Assembly (NCBI GenBank): GCA_027924645.1
Contig: BSBN01000187.1
Span: forward strand, 14,774,001-14,838,000
Source: Cunninghamia lanceolata
Taxonomy: Eukaryota > Streptophyta > Pinopsida > Cupressales > Cupressaceae
Length of the DNA stretch: 64,000 nucleotides
Direction of reading: 5' to 3'
Both the position numbers and the translations under genes were made by a program. Shown here piece after piece: positions 35,571-48,103 of this stretch; within the stretch, counting starts at the first letter, position 1; each line of letters starts with the position of its first letter. The notes under the pieces were generated by a model that ran no database searches, was not told the origin of the DNA, and saw nothing but the letters and a program-made list of their open reading frames with translations.

Positions 35571-35985
35571 ATGGCCAATGTTGCTAGAGGAATGGAAGAA
35601 ATGTTAGATATGATGAGAGCAATGAGAGTTCAATTGGATGTTGTTGAGGAAGATAAGAGGCAAGGTCTAAACCCTAGACATGAGGATGAGAGTGATGATG
35701 ATGAATTAGGAGCTCAAATTGTAAATCAAAATGAAGACACCCTAGAAGAAGAAGAGTCAAATTAGATCAAGATATTGAATCTATTTCCAAGATTGGTAAG
35801 AGACCTAGAATTGAGATTTCAAACTATGCAGGTAAATTGTGTTAGAAATGAAGGTGAACAACTATAGAATGGAAATCTAATTCCAAATGTAGCTATTAAT
35901 CTAGTGCAAAACCAAAATGTAGATAGTATGAAATCAGCACAAATAAATAACAAAATAGGAGATCAAACACATAACATAGTGTTTA
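35571..35985 (+). pseudogene. G: amino end of Gag
   Basis: ATG at 35574 opens a frame with a helical start (MEEMLDMMRAMRVQL) and an acidic stretch (EDESDDDELG), typical of gypsy Gag amino ends. It meets a stop at about 35763 and another near 35865, and is cut by element E at 35986 before any capsid core. Confidence 0.4.
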
Positions 35986-36446
35986 TGTTGAGAAACCCTT
36001 TCAAGAAAGAACTCTATACAAGAAGAGATGCGCTAGTATATATTAAATTCAATAGATTTTACAATATGACACTATCAATCTCCTCTTAGATCTTCAATCT
36101 AGAAGTGCCTATAATACTCATACACAACCATAATACAATGCCTTCTTTAAAAGAGTGTTGCCTTCTATGGGAAAAACCCTACCATAACCTCTACCATCAT
36201 ATATGTGACCTAATGATGAACGGTCCAGATTGACTACAAAATTACAATATTTTCCAAGGTGATTTTCTAAAAGAATCCTCTTCGGGGGCGCTACCACACC
36301 CCCTGTTAGGTACAAGGAGCCAAAGTGCATCTGAAACAAGATCTCTACTTTGTGAATACTTCAACCCTTATGAATGATTTACAAACAATACTAGAAGTAA
36401 TTAAATACATAGGATTTACAAGGTTGATGGCACCTTAACCCTAATA
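35986..36446 (-). repeat. E 3' LTR (about 461 bp)
   Basis: Plus-strand TGTTGAGAAACCC to AACCCTAATA. On the minus strand this is TATTAGGGTT...CTCAACA, where the first bases were probably TG. A GTAGGAGAA purine tract lies immediately outside on the minus strand (36447-36456). The partner LTR is missing, so the left edge is tentative. Confidence 0.45.
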
Positions 36447-36529
36447 TTCTCCTACTTGACACCATACATTGTAAATACATCCATAGGATAGCATAAGACA
36501 ACTAAGTACTAGGTACAAGGCCCATGGCC

Positions 36530-38065
36530 TTCCTCCACCAAGTAAATGTTTCTATGGTCATAGGTTTAGTAAGTGAATCTACAAAATTTTCTTGAGTGTC
36601 AACCTTCTTTAGCTCAATCTGAGCATTAGAAATCATTTCAAGAAAAAAATGGTATTGAACATCCACATGTTTAGTTCATGCATGATACATGGGGTTCCTA
36701 GCCAAACATATTGCACTCTGGATATCACAACCAATCTGAATAATCCTATAATTAAAACCAATACCTGTACACAATCTCTATAACCAAACTGCCTCCTTAG
36801 AGACATGAGTAGTAGCAATATACTCTACTTCAATGGTGGATAAATCAATAGCGGTCTACCTTTTACTCATCCAACTCACAGCTCCTCCAAACAAAGTAAA
36901 TGCATAACCACGACTGGACCTTCAACTATCCAAGTCACCTGCCCAATATGCACCAACAAAACCTGTATGTCCAATGTCTTATCCATAATGTTAGTACTAG
37001 AATGAACCAAAAATTAATCAGAAGTACCACACAAATATCTTAACACCCTCTTTACATAATTCCAATGTTGTCTACCAGGCTTAGACATAAACCTACTCAA
37101 AACTCCCACTGCTTGAGCATTATCTAGTCTATTGCAAACCATTGCATACATCAAAGTTACTACAACACTAGAATATGACACATCAAACATTCCCTCTAAA
37201 TCATCTTTATTCTTGAGACACATATCTAATAAAATCTTAGTACCAACCAGTAAGGGAATTCTAACTAGATTACAATCCTACATGCTAAATATGTGCAAAA
37301 TAGTATCAACATACTTACTCTGTGATAACCAAAGATTTCTATTTACTCAATCCCTTCTGATCACCATTCCCATAATATACCTAGCTACCCCTAGGTCCTT
37401 CATGTCAAATGCACCTGAAAGTTGAGCTTTCAGCTCAGTGATAATACCCTTAGTGTTACTGTAAAATAACATATCATCCACTTATAAGGAAATAATCAGA
37501 ATATGATCATCAATACATCTAATTTATACATAGTGGCCTTCTTCACTTCTAACAAAGCCTAATTTCAAAACAAATGAATCAAATTTCCAGTACCACATTT
37601 TGGGGGACTCCTTTAAACCATAAAGAAATCTTTTTAACTTACATATCCAGTGTTCTTTCCCTTTAACCTCAAAACCTGTAGGATGTTGCATATAAATTTC
37701 TTCTTCCAGATCTCCATGCAAAAATGTGGTCTTAACATCCATTTGCTCGATTTCAAAATCATAGGCTACAATAATGGATAAAAAAAATATAATAGAAGAT
37801 AATTTAGCAATAGGAGATAAAATTTCAACAAAATTGACTCCCTCTCTGAGAGTAGCCCTTGGCTATTAATCTAGCCTTGTACTTCTGTAATGAACCATAT
37901 TCTCCAAATTTCTTCTTGAAGACCCACTTAAATCCTATGGTATTTCTTCCTCTGGGAAAATGTACAATATCCTAGGTGTCACATGAGTCTAAAGCCATCA
38001 TTGCCTTCTGCATGGCTACCTTCCAAGACTCACTATCATTTGCATGAATAGCTTCCTTGTAGGAT
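36530..38065 (-). pseudogene. E: reverse transcriptase and RNase H
   Basis: Copia blocks in order on the minus strand: SWKVAMQKAM (about 38010-38040), RGRNTIGFKWVFKKK, KARLIAKGYSQREGV, MDVKTTFLHGDLEEEIY (about 37690-37742), YGLKESPKMWY, then VDDM of the active box (about 37470-37480) right after a stop, and SRFMSKPGRQHW. RNase H is legible from about 36960 to 36530, with SSRGYAF and LSTIEVEYIA, but riddled with stops. It would have copied the RNA. The copy is dead. Confidence 0.75.
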
Positions 38066-38389
38066 CTAGGTTCATCGTCAATACTCATTAAAACAATTAC
38101 ACAATGGAAATATGGTGGGATATTACTATCAACTGGATTTCATTGTTATGTAGATCTTCTCATGGGTGGAATAAGAGATTCTTCCTCATGTTCTTTTGTA
38201 TGCTCAACTTCTTCTGTAATAATAGAGTCTTCTTCATTTGAACTTTCACTTGAATCTTCTTTTTCTTCTCCATCTCTTAATCCATAATTTTGTTCTTCCT
38301 AATGTACATTTTCCTACTATAAATTAAAATGCACTATCCTCTTACTTTCTTTTTCTTTTGGTTGTACAAGATTAGAAATAGCTCTAAGT

Positions 38390-39250
38390 TCCCTAAAAAT
38401 CACATCTCTAGAAAAAATAAGTTTTCTGGTTAGAAGATCCCACAACTTATAACCTTTTACATTCTCACCATATCCAACAAAGATTCATTTTTGTGCTATT
38501 GGGTCCAACTTAGATCGCTTTTAATTAGGTACATGAACAAAAGCTTCATAACCAAAAACCCTTAAATGTGAAACACAAGGTTTCTTACCTGTCCACACTT
38601 CATAAGGTGTCAAATCAAGAGCCTTACAAAGAGATTTGCTTAACAAGTAACAAGCAGTACTCATAGATTCTTCTCAAAAGCATTTATCCAACTGTGCATC
38701 ACTTAACATACTTCTAGCCCTTTCCATTATTGTTCAATTCATCCTTTCTACAAAACCATTTTGTTTTGGTGTATATGGTGTTGACTTTTATCTTATGATA
38801 CATGCATGCTTATAGAACCCATCAAATTCCTTAGAGCAATATTCTCCTCCATCGTCAGATCTTAATATTTTTATCTTAAGTCCTAATTGGTTCTCTACTA
38901 AGACTTTATACTCCTTAAACTTAGTGTAAACTTTAGATTTATACTTCATAAAATAAATCCATCTGAATATGGATACATCATCAATGAAGGTAATGAAATA
39001 ATGATATTTTACAATAGAATCATTATCCACAGGTCCAAACACATTTGAATGAATAATTTCTAATTTATCTTGCGTTGTATTACTTCCTAAAGGAAAAGAA
39101 TTTGTGTTCTGTTTACCAAACACACAATGCTCACATAAATCAAAGTGCTCATCAGAATAAGAGAAAACATCCAACAACTTTTTATTCATAATTATTTTTA
39201 AAACATTTTCACTTGTGTGGCCCAATCTGTGGTGCCATGACATACATGTA
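38390..39250 (-). pseudogene. E: integrase
   Basis: The zinc part has WHHRLGH and CEHC (about 39110-39240). The core has Asp in LRSDDGGEY (about 38850-38870). The first catalytic Asp is Asn in the HSNVFGP block (codon 39043-39045), the same substitution as in element B. The carboxyl side is readable past frame breaks to about 38390. Insertion activity is lost. Confidence 0.7.
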
Positions 39251-39297
39251 TTTTCAGCAGTTTTAGTTACATTAGTGGATCTACAAACTGTAGTGGC

Positions 39298-39650
39298 CTA
39301 AAGCCTAAATAGAGTTCCCATCCTTATTCCCTTGGCTACCACCAAGCTTCCTCTCACCAATCTGCAACCATACTTACTAAATGTTACATTCATTCTCGAA
39401 TCATTCAACTTTGAAATAGAAATAAGATTTCTAGCCAATCTGGGATTATGTAAAACACTAGGGAGGGTTTTAATCCTCCCATCACTAAAACACAAATTTA
39501 CCTTTTGTCGACCAACAATCAGATACATAGAGTTGTCCCCAAGGTAAAAATTACCTCCATCATATTTCTCATATGTGGAGAACCATTCCTCAGGAGGAGT
39601 CATATGATATGAGCAACTTGAGTCAATCAACCCCTATTCATTAGACATAA
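39298..39650 (-). pseudogene. E: aspartic protease
   Basis: The active site, normally DSG, reads DSS in DSSCSYHMTP (about 39600-39625), a Gly to Ser change that should inactivate it. ARNLISISKL (about 39410-39440) is the closing block. Confidence 0.7.
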
Positions 39651-40369
39651 CATTACATGCAGAAAGTAAAACTTCATCACCTACATTTGATGACTTTTCA
39701 GTAGAGGAATCCCACTATTTCTTTAGATTTCTGCATTCTTTCTTCACATGCCCCCTCTTACCACAATTCCAACACTTAACTCTGTTCTTCTTCCTAGGAG
39801 TTTTAGATTGGCCTTTTGATTCCCTAGGCCCCTTATGATCTCCTTTTGGTCCTCATTCCTTAGACCTTCCCCTCACATTAAGAGAATCCACTGAGCTATC
39901 CATAGCCTTCTTCCTCATTTCTTGTGATAGAAGAGTTGCAACAAGGGCATCCATCTTTGGATCTTCAAGGTTAGCAATGATAGAAAGAATGAAATTCTCC
40001 TAAGACTTAGGCAAAGAACAAAGAAGAATAACACACATATCTTCCTCATCTATCTGAACATCCACATAATCTAAATGACTCAGAATCAAATTAAATGTAT
40101 TCAAGTGCTCAACTATTAAATCACCCTCCTTCATGTTAAGAGAAAATAACTTTCTTTTGAGATACAGTTTATTTACCAGGCTCTTGGCTTGATAGATTTC
40201 ACCCCATACCGCATGTGCAGTCTTCTCAGTAGAGACATTCAACAAGATAAAGTCTACAAGACATAACTAGATTGTACCTCATGCCTTTTTGTCCATCTTG
40301 TCCCACTCATCCTAACTGATAGTATCAAGTTTCTTCTCTTTTTTCATAGACAGCCTGAGAGGAACCTCC
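39651..40369 (-). pseudogene. E: Gag, 5'-truncated
   Basis: The copia Gag core is recognisable from WDEWDKMDKKA (about 40290-40320) to HLNTFNLILSHL. The knuckle C-x2-C-x4-H-x4-C (CWNCGKRGHVKKEC) is at about 39735-39780. The amino end is missing because D begins at 40370. Stops lie near 40255, 40270, 39998 and 39714. Confidence 0.7.
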
Positions 40370-41407
40370 TGCAACAATATAATGAAAAATGCATGAAATA
40401 ATAGAAATAGATATGAATAGAAGAAACACAAGGAATTTATTGATCACAGGCCACTTTGAGGGGGCAACTTCCTTTGAACAAGCTCAATACAATAAATTCA
40501 TGGATGCCTTCTATTGGTCATGATGTTAGTCACAAACAAGCATAGAATAAAAGTACACATTAACATTTATTCATCTTGAAAGATACGATGAATTCAGAGA
40601 ATTCATGATCCCAAGTCTCTGGTGATTAGGTCTTAATCATCTGATGTTACTCAGAGGTTGATGTGTGTTGTTGTTTCCATTTTGGGGCCTTACGTCAAGT
40701 TCATCATCATGACACTATTTTCACAAAGATTCTTCACAGAGAGGTCATTTTACACAGTTGTTTGATCAAATGATACAATTATACTCAAATATTTGCATGA
40801 TATTCATCAATAATACATGCTTCAGCTTCGAATATGCTAAATATTTTCACTTATCTACGAGATTTCAACATATTTGTATTCTTTGCTTAAGATATTCAGT
40901 TATTTGCAATTATGATGGCGAAATGCTCTGAAATTTAAAGAAATTGAAAGAAATGCATCAAATGAATGTTGAACCTTCAGCTATTGAATCACATGTACAT
41001 TAGATACAGTCATTAAGAGAAGAAAACCAAACCATATGTTCACCAGGACATTCCACAGTTAGATACAGTTGATGCTAACTTCAAAGGAATTATATGAAAC
41101 AACATATGCAAGTAGACATGCACTCCAAGGGACGCAGCAAATCACCACATATATCTAGAATTCACACACTGATTACTCAAGATTTACTATGAATTGTAAC
41201 CAAAATAGTCTTCTCATTCACTAAGTATGCAAAGATATAAATGTATACAAAAAGCTTTGAAATGAGCCCTGAATATTTCAAGAGATGGATTTCAATGAAT
41301 TTTTGAATGTTAGAAAAGAGGCATTCCAGCACCTTTTATAGAACAAGGTGAGGAATCTATTGCAAAAAGATTAATGATCTTGATTTGTCTATGAATATCT
41401 ACGGTCA
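40370..41407 (-). repeat. D 3' LTR (right edge tentative)
   Basis: The left edge is the break in E Gag, where TGCAACAATATAATG begins. On the minus strand it ends ATTGTTGCA. TATAAAA lies at 41334-41340 (minus) with a transcript start expected shortly after. The inner edge is placed at ACGGTCA (41407) because minus-strand AAAGGGAAATC adjoins it as a polypurine tract. No partner LTR is in the window to confirm it. Confidence 0.5.
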
Positions 41408-41513
41408 AGATTTCCCTTTGACTATGTCAACCTTATCAAAATGGCACAAGTTGGCAGCTGGCAACTATCTAAAAATACTTATTTTCACTAAGTATCTGAT
41501 GCTGATATTTACT

Positions 41514-44500
41514 TTATGACGCATCTTCATCTACCTTATCTGATTCATGCACCTCATCATCATGTGCATCACTTCCTGAACCTTCATCATCCTGATGATG
41601 ATGACCCCGTATATGAGGCTGCATGCTACTTTGGACCTGTTCATACAACTGCACAATTTTATCTATCTCTCCACCATCTTGAGTCTTTGCTTTGATGATG
41701 GCATGCTTGTGTGCCTGGTATTTATCTCTGATGCTGTCCAGCTTATTTTTCCTATTTGCAGCATCTCATTATAATGTTCTATTTTCATCTTTGTCCTTAT
41801 CAGTTTATCCATGATTTCTTCTGTCAGTTGGCCTAGTGGATCATCCGCAACAAATTGGAAGTTATTATGTAGAGCTGGGATTGCAAACTCTTCATCTTGA
41901 TTATCTATCTTCCCTTCCACTTTTCCTTCCAAGGTTTCCAAACTTTCTGCCACAAAGGACATAATGTCATGCAATTTTATGTCGATCTCCCTCAGCTTAT
42001 TGTTACATCTCCTGAGAACATCACATTCAAATTGAACATCTTTATACCATATATCTACCAATAAGGCAGTGTTATTATTCTGCACTCCTTTGTTGATAAG
42101 TAGTTGAGGATTTATCCTCTTTATTTCTCCCAGGATATCTAATATCTTTTCCAATTGGAAAGACCTTTTACCTGCCTGCATCTGCAACTTGTTTTGTCTG
42201 GAGTCACTGAGAGTACTCCGCCTCTTCAAAGAGGCTTTTACCACTTCTTCTATAGTATCAAATGTGGCACACATCCACTTTCTCAAAATGGATGACTCAT
42301 GTTTCATGAGATCCAACTTATACACCTCATCCTGGGAAATAGCAGTCAATGGGACTACATGTTCAGTGGAACTATCTTCAGGATTGGTCAACCTGCCTAT
42401 GTATGCATGCAACTGAGCAATGTTCTCTTTATGTTGCTTATTTTTCTCTTTTTCCTTCTTAACCTTTTGAATTAAAGAATCAATGATGTCCTTACCTTCT
42501 TGACCCTCCTGGTCTTCATTTGCAAATCCTAGGTCAACTGTATTAATCTGGAATTCTTCCAGAGTAATCTTACCTTTTTCTTTCTCTACAGTAGGGATTG
42601 TAATTTATGCAGTCCTCCTTCTAGTTGTTGGGTCTCTTTTAATAGCCAAAGTCATTTTGGCCTTCCTCTTTGGTTTTATTATATTCTTAGAAAATAAGGT
42701 AGATACATCAAATTCTTGAATTACAAAATCTACCTCTGCGTTTACTTCCTTTTCCAACCACGGAGCTCCTTGATCATGTTTCTTCGCATCATCATGAAGT
42801 TCACCTTTATCTCCTATATCTATCAGCATATGTGATGGAGAAGGTGATTTCCTTGTTTCTTCTTCATGGTGCTCACCCTGAGGTTGATCCTATAGTACAT
42901 CCTCCTGTTGAGGCACTTCTTTTTCTGGAGGAGCATCATCCTGAGGTGGAGGATCTTGTGTGGTGTCCATATGATGATCATGATCCTTCTCTGTTATTAC
43001 CTCATCCACTTTTGACTTTTCCTCCTGTTGAGGCTCATTCATAGCAGTGGATATTGCGGAATCCTCCTTAGGTGCTGGCGTTTGTTCTGCACCTTCACCA
43101 CTTACTTCCTGAACTTTGGAAGCAGGATCTTCTGTTACATTTTCCTTCTCATCAGCCTTCTTGTCCTGATCCTCTACTATAGCAGGTTTCGCTGATGTGT
43201 CCTATGGGCTTTGTTGGCTTATTTCTGAAACATGGCCTTCTGGTTCTACCATCTTCACTTCTTCTATATGTTGCCCTTTATCAGGTGTTCCTACTGGATG
43301 TTCAGGATTCACATCCTATTTACTTGTCAAGTCTACCACTACAAGACTTCTCACCTGTGCAATTAAGGGATCCAGCCCCATTTCTTAGGCTATCTTCTTT
43401 GGGCTCTTTTCCTTTTCTGCTTCCACTTGCTTTATCTCCTCCAATATTGTTTGAATTGCTAGAGTCTTCTGAGGGGTCATATGTGTACCTGTAGCAAGGG
43501 TTTCCATCTTTTGTGAAGCTACTTCCTTCACAACCTCATCATCAGATAAGTTAATTGTTTCCTCCAATGAGATATGACCTCCCTCAAATACCTTGGAGGT
43601 TTCTTTCATCTGCTCTTTTGCAAGTTCAATTTTGAACTTCACAATGGTAGGAAGTGGAACATTGTGTTGAAGTTCCTGGTGCACAACTTCACTACCTGCC
43701 CCTTGCAATAGTATAGGGGATTGCTTTATTTCACCTCTCATGGAGGTTCTTAATTTCTTAGGTGGGGTAGATACTACCACCTGTGGAGCTCTTCTCTTCC
43801 TTTTGAACAGTAGAGGGTCCTCCTCTTCTTTAGGCTCGTCCTCCATAAGGATATCCTCTTTAGTTGGTTGTCATGAAGATTGACCCTCTTCTTGGGTCTC
43901 AGCAAGTTTTCCCTCTGCTGCCTTATCTTTCTTGGACTTTTGCTTTCTTGTCTGTGGAGGTGATGCTGATCCTGATCCTGATCCTGGTGTTGTTGCCTCC
44001 TCTTCAGTTGTAAACACTGCCCTTTCAATGATCACCCCTTTGGGTTCACTACCAATCTTCTTACCCCTAGGGGGTCTTTTTCTTTGTTGTTGTTGTGGAG
44101 GCAACCTGTCTCCCTTAGATTTCCTCTTTTCATTTATGAAGTCATCATATTCCTCATCAGGAATATCTTGTCCTTTCTTCTTGTTGTCCCCAGTAATGGC
44201 AACACCTTTCTTCTTCAATGCCTCAATTTCTTCATCAACCCAAGCTTGGGTTAGTTGTAAGGTCCTAGCAATGAAAGGATCCAAAGATATATCCTTTGGT
44301 ATGGTTAGGTCAGGTGTAGATATAGTATCATTATATATTTCCTTTTCTTCATATTCATCTGCAATTATCCTGCCATCATCTTTTTTCAACTGTTGAGGAA
44401 TGGGGATATAGCCAAAGGTTTTGATTTGATTGAGTGTCAACCTTTGGTACCTTTTTATTCTGGCTTTTGTTTCATCTTCACAATCTACCCAGAAGTCCTC

Positions 44501-45805
44501 TAGGTGCCTCCTATGCAGAGGTTTCCCTATTATCTTCTATATTCTTCCATAAGGATCATATGGTCTTATCAGTGGGAATGGCTGCAAATGCATTTTATTC
44601 CAACTGACCATCACCTTCTTGATGCTTTCTGAATCTGGACACATATACCAGCTAATGGTGAATGGAAACAAAATTGGTGGAAACTTCTGTGCATCCTTGT
44701 ATGTTTTCAGTATTGTGGAGCTCTGCCTTATGAATTCCATCAGTATCATTGCATCAGTGGGGTATCTTGGCAGCATGAGGGGATGTCTTTCAAAACCCTC
44801 AATCCAATATATAAGAAAATGTAGAAAATTGAATATACTAGGCCCCATGCCTGTAGAGTATCTCTTGAGCCTCCATGCTTAATCTCTTTGTCCTGTCCTC
44901 CTCCATGGTTCTCACCAAATGCATAGAAAAAACATCATTTACCAATTTATAGTCTTGGAGGTAATTAGCTCTCTGTAACTGGGGATGATGATCCTAGATA
45001 TGAGCATCATTGGTGGTTCCACCAATCTTACCAACTGTTGTCAATGCATCAAATGTGCCTTTGTAAGCACAGGAGTAGACAATATCTGATGTCATGTAAA
45101 AAGCACAATTTGAACCTCCCAAGTTCGTTAGCTGCTCATGTAGAGCATCACTTATCAACTGGCCCCATAGTGTCTTAATGTCTGTATACGTGCACATCAT
45201 GATTACACCGTACATCTAATCCTTAAAACTACCAGCATCAAGCTAGCCTGTTACTCTGCTAAGCAATGCAATCATGTACTGATACTCGTCATCAAAATCA
45301 TACTTGAACAAGTGCACAGGAATTTTGGCATCTCTAGGATATGTGCTATTCTTGGCCCTCCACTGATACATGTTCTTCCTGACCTATTTCTTATTGTTTT
45401 CATACTCACATTCAAACTTCTTCAAGTCCACACTTTTAACTTTGCTTGCCAATGGCAGTCCAAATGTCTTGGAAAGACCCTTAATGGATAGGTTTGCATA
45501 TATTCTTCCATGTTTTACCACCTGTCTAGTTTCTAGACTATAATTCCGTGCACATTCAATCACCAGCTCTGGAGACTCCATGGAGTATGGAAAACCAGCT
45601 GCACCCACATTCTGGACATGAACACTGCATCCAGCACTAGGCTTCTTTTCTTATCATCATTCATTTTAGCAAACCAGGCCTCTAAATCGGTACTCCCCTA
45701 ATGTGTATCTGTTACGGCACCGTATTTAAATAGGATTCCTCTAGGAGATGTGAACATGGGCTTGCTGAACTCAGCCTCACACTTAGCCAACCTCTTGTCA
45801 ACCAT
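41514..45805 (-). pseudogene. D: large ORF downstream of integrase (unknown function)
   Basis: The start ATG at 45805 lies in a good context (ATCCATGG) and opens MVDKRLAKCEAEF. With a few breaks (stops near 45695, 45379, 44990 and 44535, shifts near 44030, 43850 and 41750) the frame runs to a TAA at 41514-41516. The first 500 residues look globular (blocks near 45384-45608, 44994-45215, 44537-44848). A Lys/Arg/Gln-rich middle follows, with a nuclear-signal-like RKRPPRGKK (about 44080-44110) and KRKRRAP (about 43800). Then come an acidic, helical and coiled-coil-like part (41663-43846) and a final tail with alternating Asp/Glu and His. No membrane span or envelope feature is seen. It may be expressed from a separate transcript. 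Confidence 0.55.
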
Positions 45806-48103
45806 GGATATCTACAATTAACACAATTTGTCTCACAATGGATATTCACATGCATGCAGATAACATCTATCTCTATTTACATCATGAATACTATATTTTA
45901 TTCAGCATTAACTTGTCATGAGATACATAAACCAGAACCTGCAACATCATACCTTACTATGTAGAAGTAATAGGATGAGGGTTTCAATTACTTACCTAGT
46001 TATGTAGATCTCTTTATACCAATGAATTTCTGAAAGTGCTCTTAATCCTGCTGATGATCACGTGCTTCCTCTTGCCTGCAAGCTCTGTTCGTACAAGTGT
46101 CGCCTATATGAGGGTTTGGAAGCTGGTGCTCTGTAAAAATGATTTATCACAAGGTAAGTTTGAAAATGGTGATCAATTTACCTTTTAACCTTGCAATTAG
46201 GGTAAATTTAGGGCAAACCCTGACACATTAAATTTTATTCATTGATCATTTGCACAGAAACTCAAGATTTCGCTAGGTGTTTCATCAGGTTTTGTGGTTA
46301 GCGGGAACTACCTACCACCTCTATGTACATTAAATGTTAATGGCGGCAATGGGAGCGGGGTGATATCCATATGACAGGATATCTGAAAATATGATAGTAT
46401 CTAGATATCGGGTGATATTCTCAAATATCACCCCGAGTGCAATATGATCCTCCTTCTTGAGAGGAAAAACTATCATCGACAAAATTGTGTGATGAACGCA
46501 CCCTTTGGTCATGTTTAGTACATCAGGAGGATATTTCAATATATCGGGTGATGTTTCAAAATGATGATGATGATCAGATAAACTGCAACTTCCTCTTGGA
46601 ATATCAAGATGATGTCATCCAAATATTCGCTCATTGTATCGCTAAGGCATCATGACATCATCGTCATGTCATACGAGCAGGATCATGCCCAGGAAATATA
46701 CCCCCGAGAGGTAAAATGATGATTACATCATCGTCATGTTTATCTCTTTGTTTATTGGACTTGAATGACATCATCAGGATATTGGCTTAGGGGGATATTT
46801 CATGGCAGGAGGATATTAAGAAATATCGAGTTACATTGAGAAATATGATCCTCACGAAATGCATAAGGCTATTGACGGGTAAAGGTCACTATCACCTAAA
46901 ATTGACGTTCGGACATTTGGACCGCATGATTTATCGGATGATAAACTAGATCGGGGTGGCCTTCTATAATATGATTGATATTAAGAAACATGATCCTCCC
47001 CCTGTGAATATCAGGTTTGACTCAAACTTTGACAATTCATAACTTTCACATCCTTACGAATATCAAGGTGATGCAAAATGCAAACCTGCATGAAATTTGA
47101 TGCTCTTTCTAAATATGAGGTCACTGGAATAAAATATGAAATTTGACAAACTGACCTCATGAGGATGACTTACCCAGCCTTTCATGCATGATGATCTACA
47201 TGACTTACTTTTACCAGACCGCCAGAAAACACAAAACAAGCCAAAAATTTGGGTCCCTATTTTGCCAAGTCAAAATGGGGCGTGTTGTGTAACCACACAA
47301 CAACTTGCCACCAAAGAAAACAAACAAATTACAATGATTCAAGCGATGTGATCATATTCATCCATATCATTCTAATTTATTCTAAGCACAAGCATCATGA
47401 TCTTCTGAATGATAAAAGTTCATCATGGTTACAATGCTAAACAAAGGATCATGTGTGTGCAAATGATTAATTATCTTCATCTTGAAAGCAAGTTGAAAAC
47501 ATAAGTAACTGGTGTTAAACTACATAGTTGGAGATCATCCCTCATACCCAACCTAGATAGAGCCTTGCTGCCAGCAGGCGTCTATAGCCCCGGCAAGGTT
47601 ATCTATACAATCTCCCTAAGTAGAGCCCCACTGCCAGCAGGCGTTCATAGCCCCGGTAGAGTTACTTAGATGGCCTAATTTTATTTCTTTTCTGATTTCC
47701 TTTAAAATTTGTATCTGATATCATCATGTTAGCTTTAGGTTGGAGATTGTATTGGTAGCAAGGGAGTCCCTTTAGATTTTTCACTTAACACCTATACTTG
47801 TGTGTTCAACAAACCCAAGGCTGTTAGGTGTTTGACTGTGATTGATTCACTTTGATCAAGAAAAGGCACCCTAATGAAAGGACATCACAGACCTAATCAT
47901 GAATACTTCTTAGAATGAATCACAACTTATGTCTAAATCTAATCTCATCACTTGAATCCTAACAATTTGTTATTTTCTGTGATGATGAAGTGCATCATCT
48001 TGACTAACCAAAACAAAAGTTCAACCAAAACAAAAAAAAAACACAATTGTACAAGCAACTATACAAATGTACAATATGATACACATGACTGTCATGAAGT
48101 CAC
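45806..48103. other. D: spacer between integrase and the large ORF
   Basis: About 2.3 kb with no gene. Three features stand out. First, short GATATT/AATATC inverted motifs recur over 46350-47080, the clearest hairpin at 46409-46435. Second, a near-duplicate of about 60 bases lies at 47555-47670, each with CTGCCAGCAGGCG and ATAGCCCCGG. Third, a TTGTAG sequence at about 45810-45816 (minus) could be a 3' splice site just before the ATG of the large ORF. Confidence 0.45.

Larger units (their letters stand above)
35145..35985 (+). mobile_element. Element G, right part: LTR end, primer site, gag start
   Basis: 35145-35363 completes the G LTR. The internal region follows until the LTR of E at 35986. 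G would be a chromovirus-like gypsy element by primer type. Its remaining part is beyond the nested elements E, D and F or lost. Confidence 0.55.
35986..40369 (-). mobile_element. Decayed Ty1/copia element E (minus strand), truncated by D
   Basis: From left to right: 3' LTR, RNase H, reverse transcriptase, integrase, protease, Gag. Gag breaks off at 40369, where the LTR of D begins, so the E primer site and 5' LTR are not in view. The many stops mark it as older than D. The hallmark strings are of the ordinary copia kind, without Sirevirus features. Confidence 0.75.

Noticed and set aside
43195..44396. Plus-strand open frames over 42189-44396 (hydrophobic, Ser/Leu-rich)
   Set aside because: They are antisense shadows of the low-complexity Lys/Glu-rich part of the D extra ORF. 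No independent support.
41514..45805. Extra ORF of D as an envelope gene
   Set aside because: No signal peptide, membrane anchor, cleavage site or fusion segment. The product looks soluble, charged and coiled.
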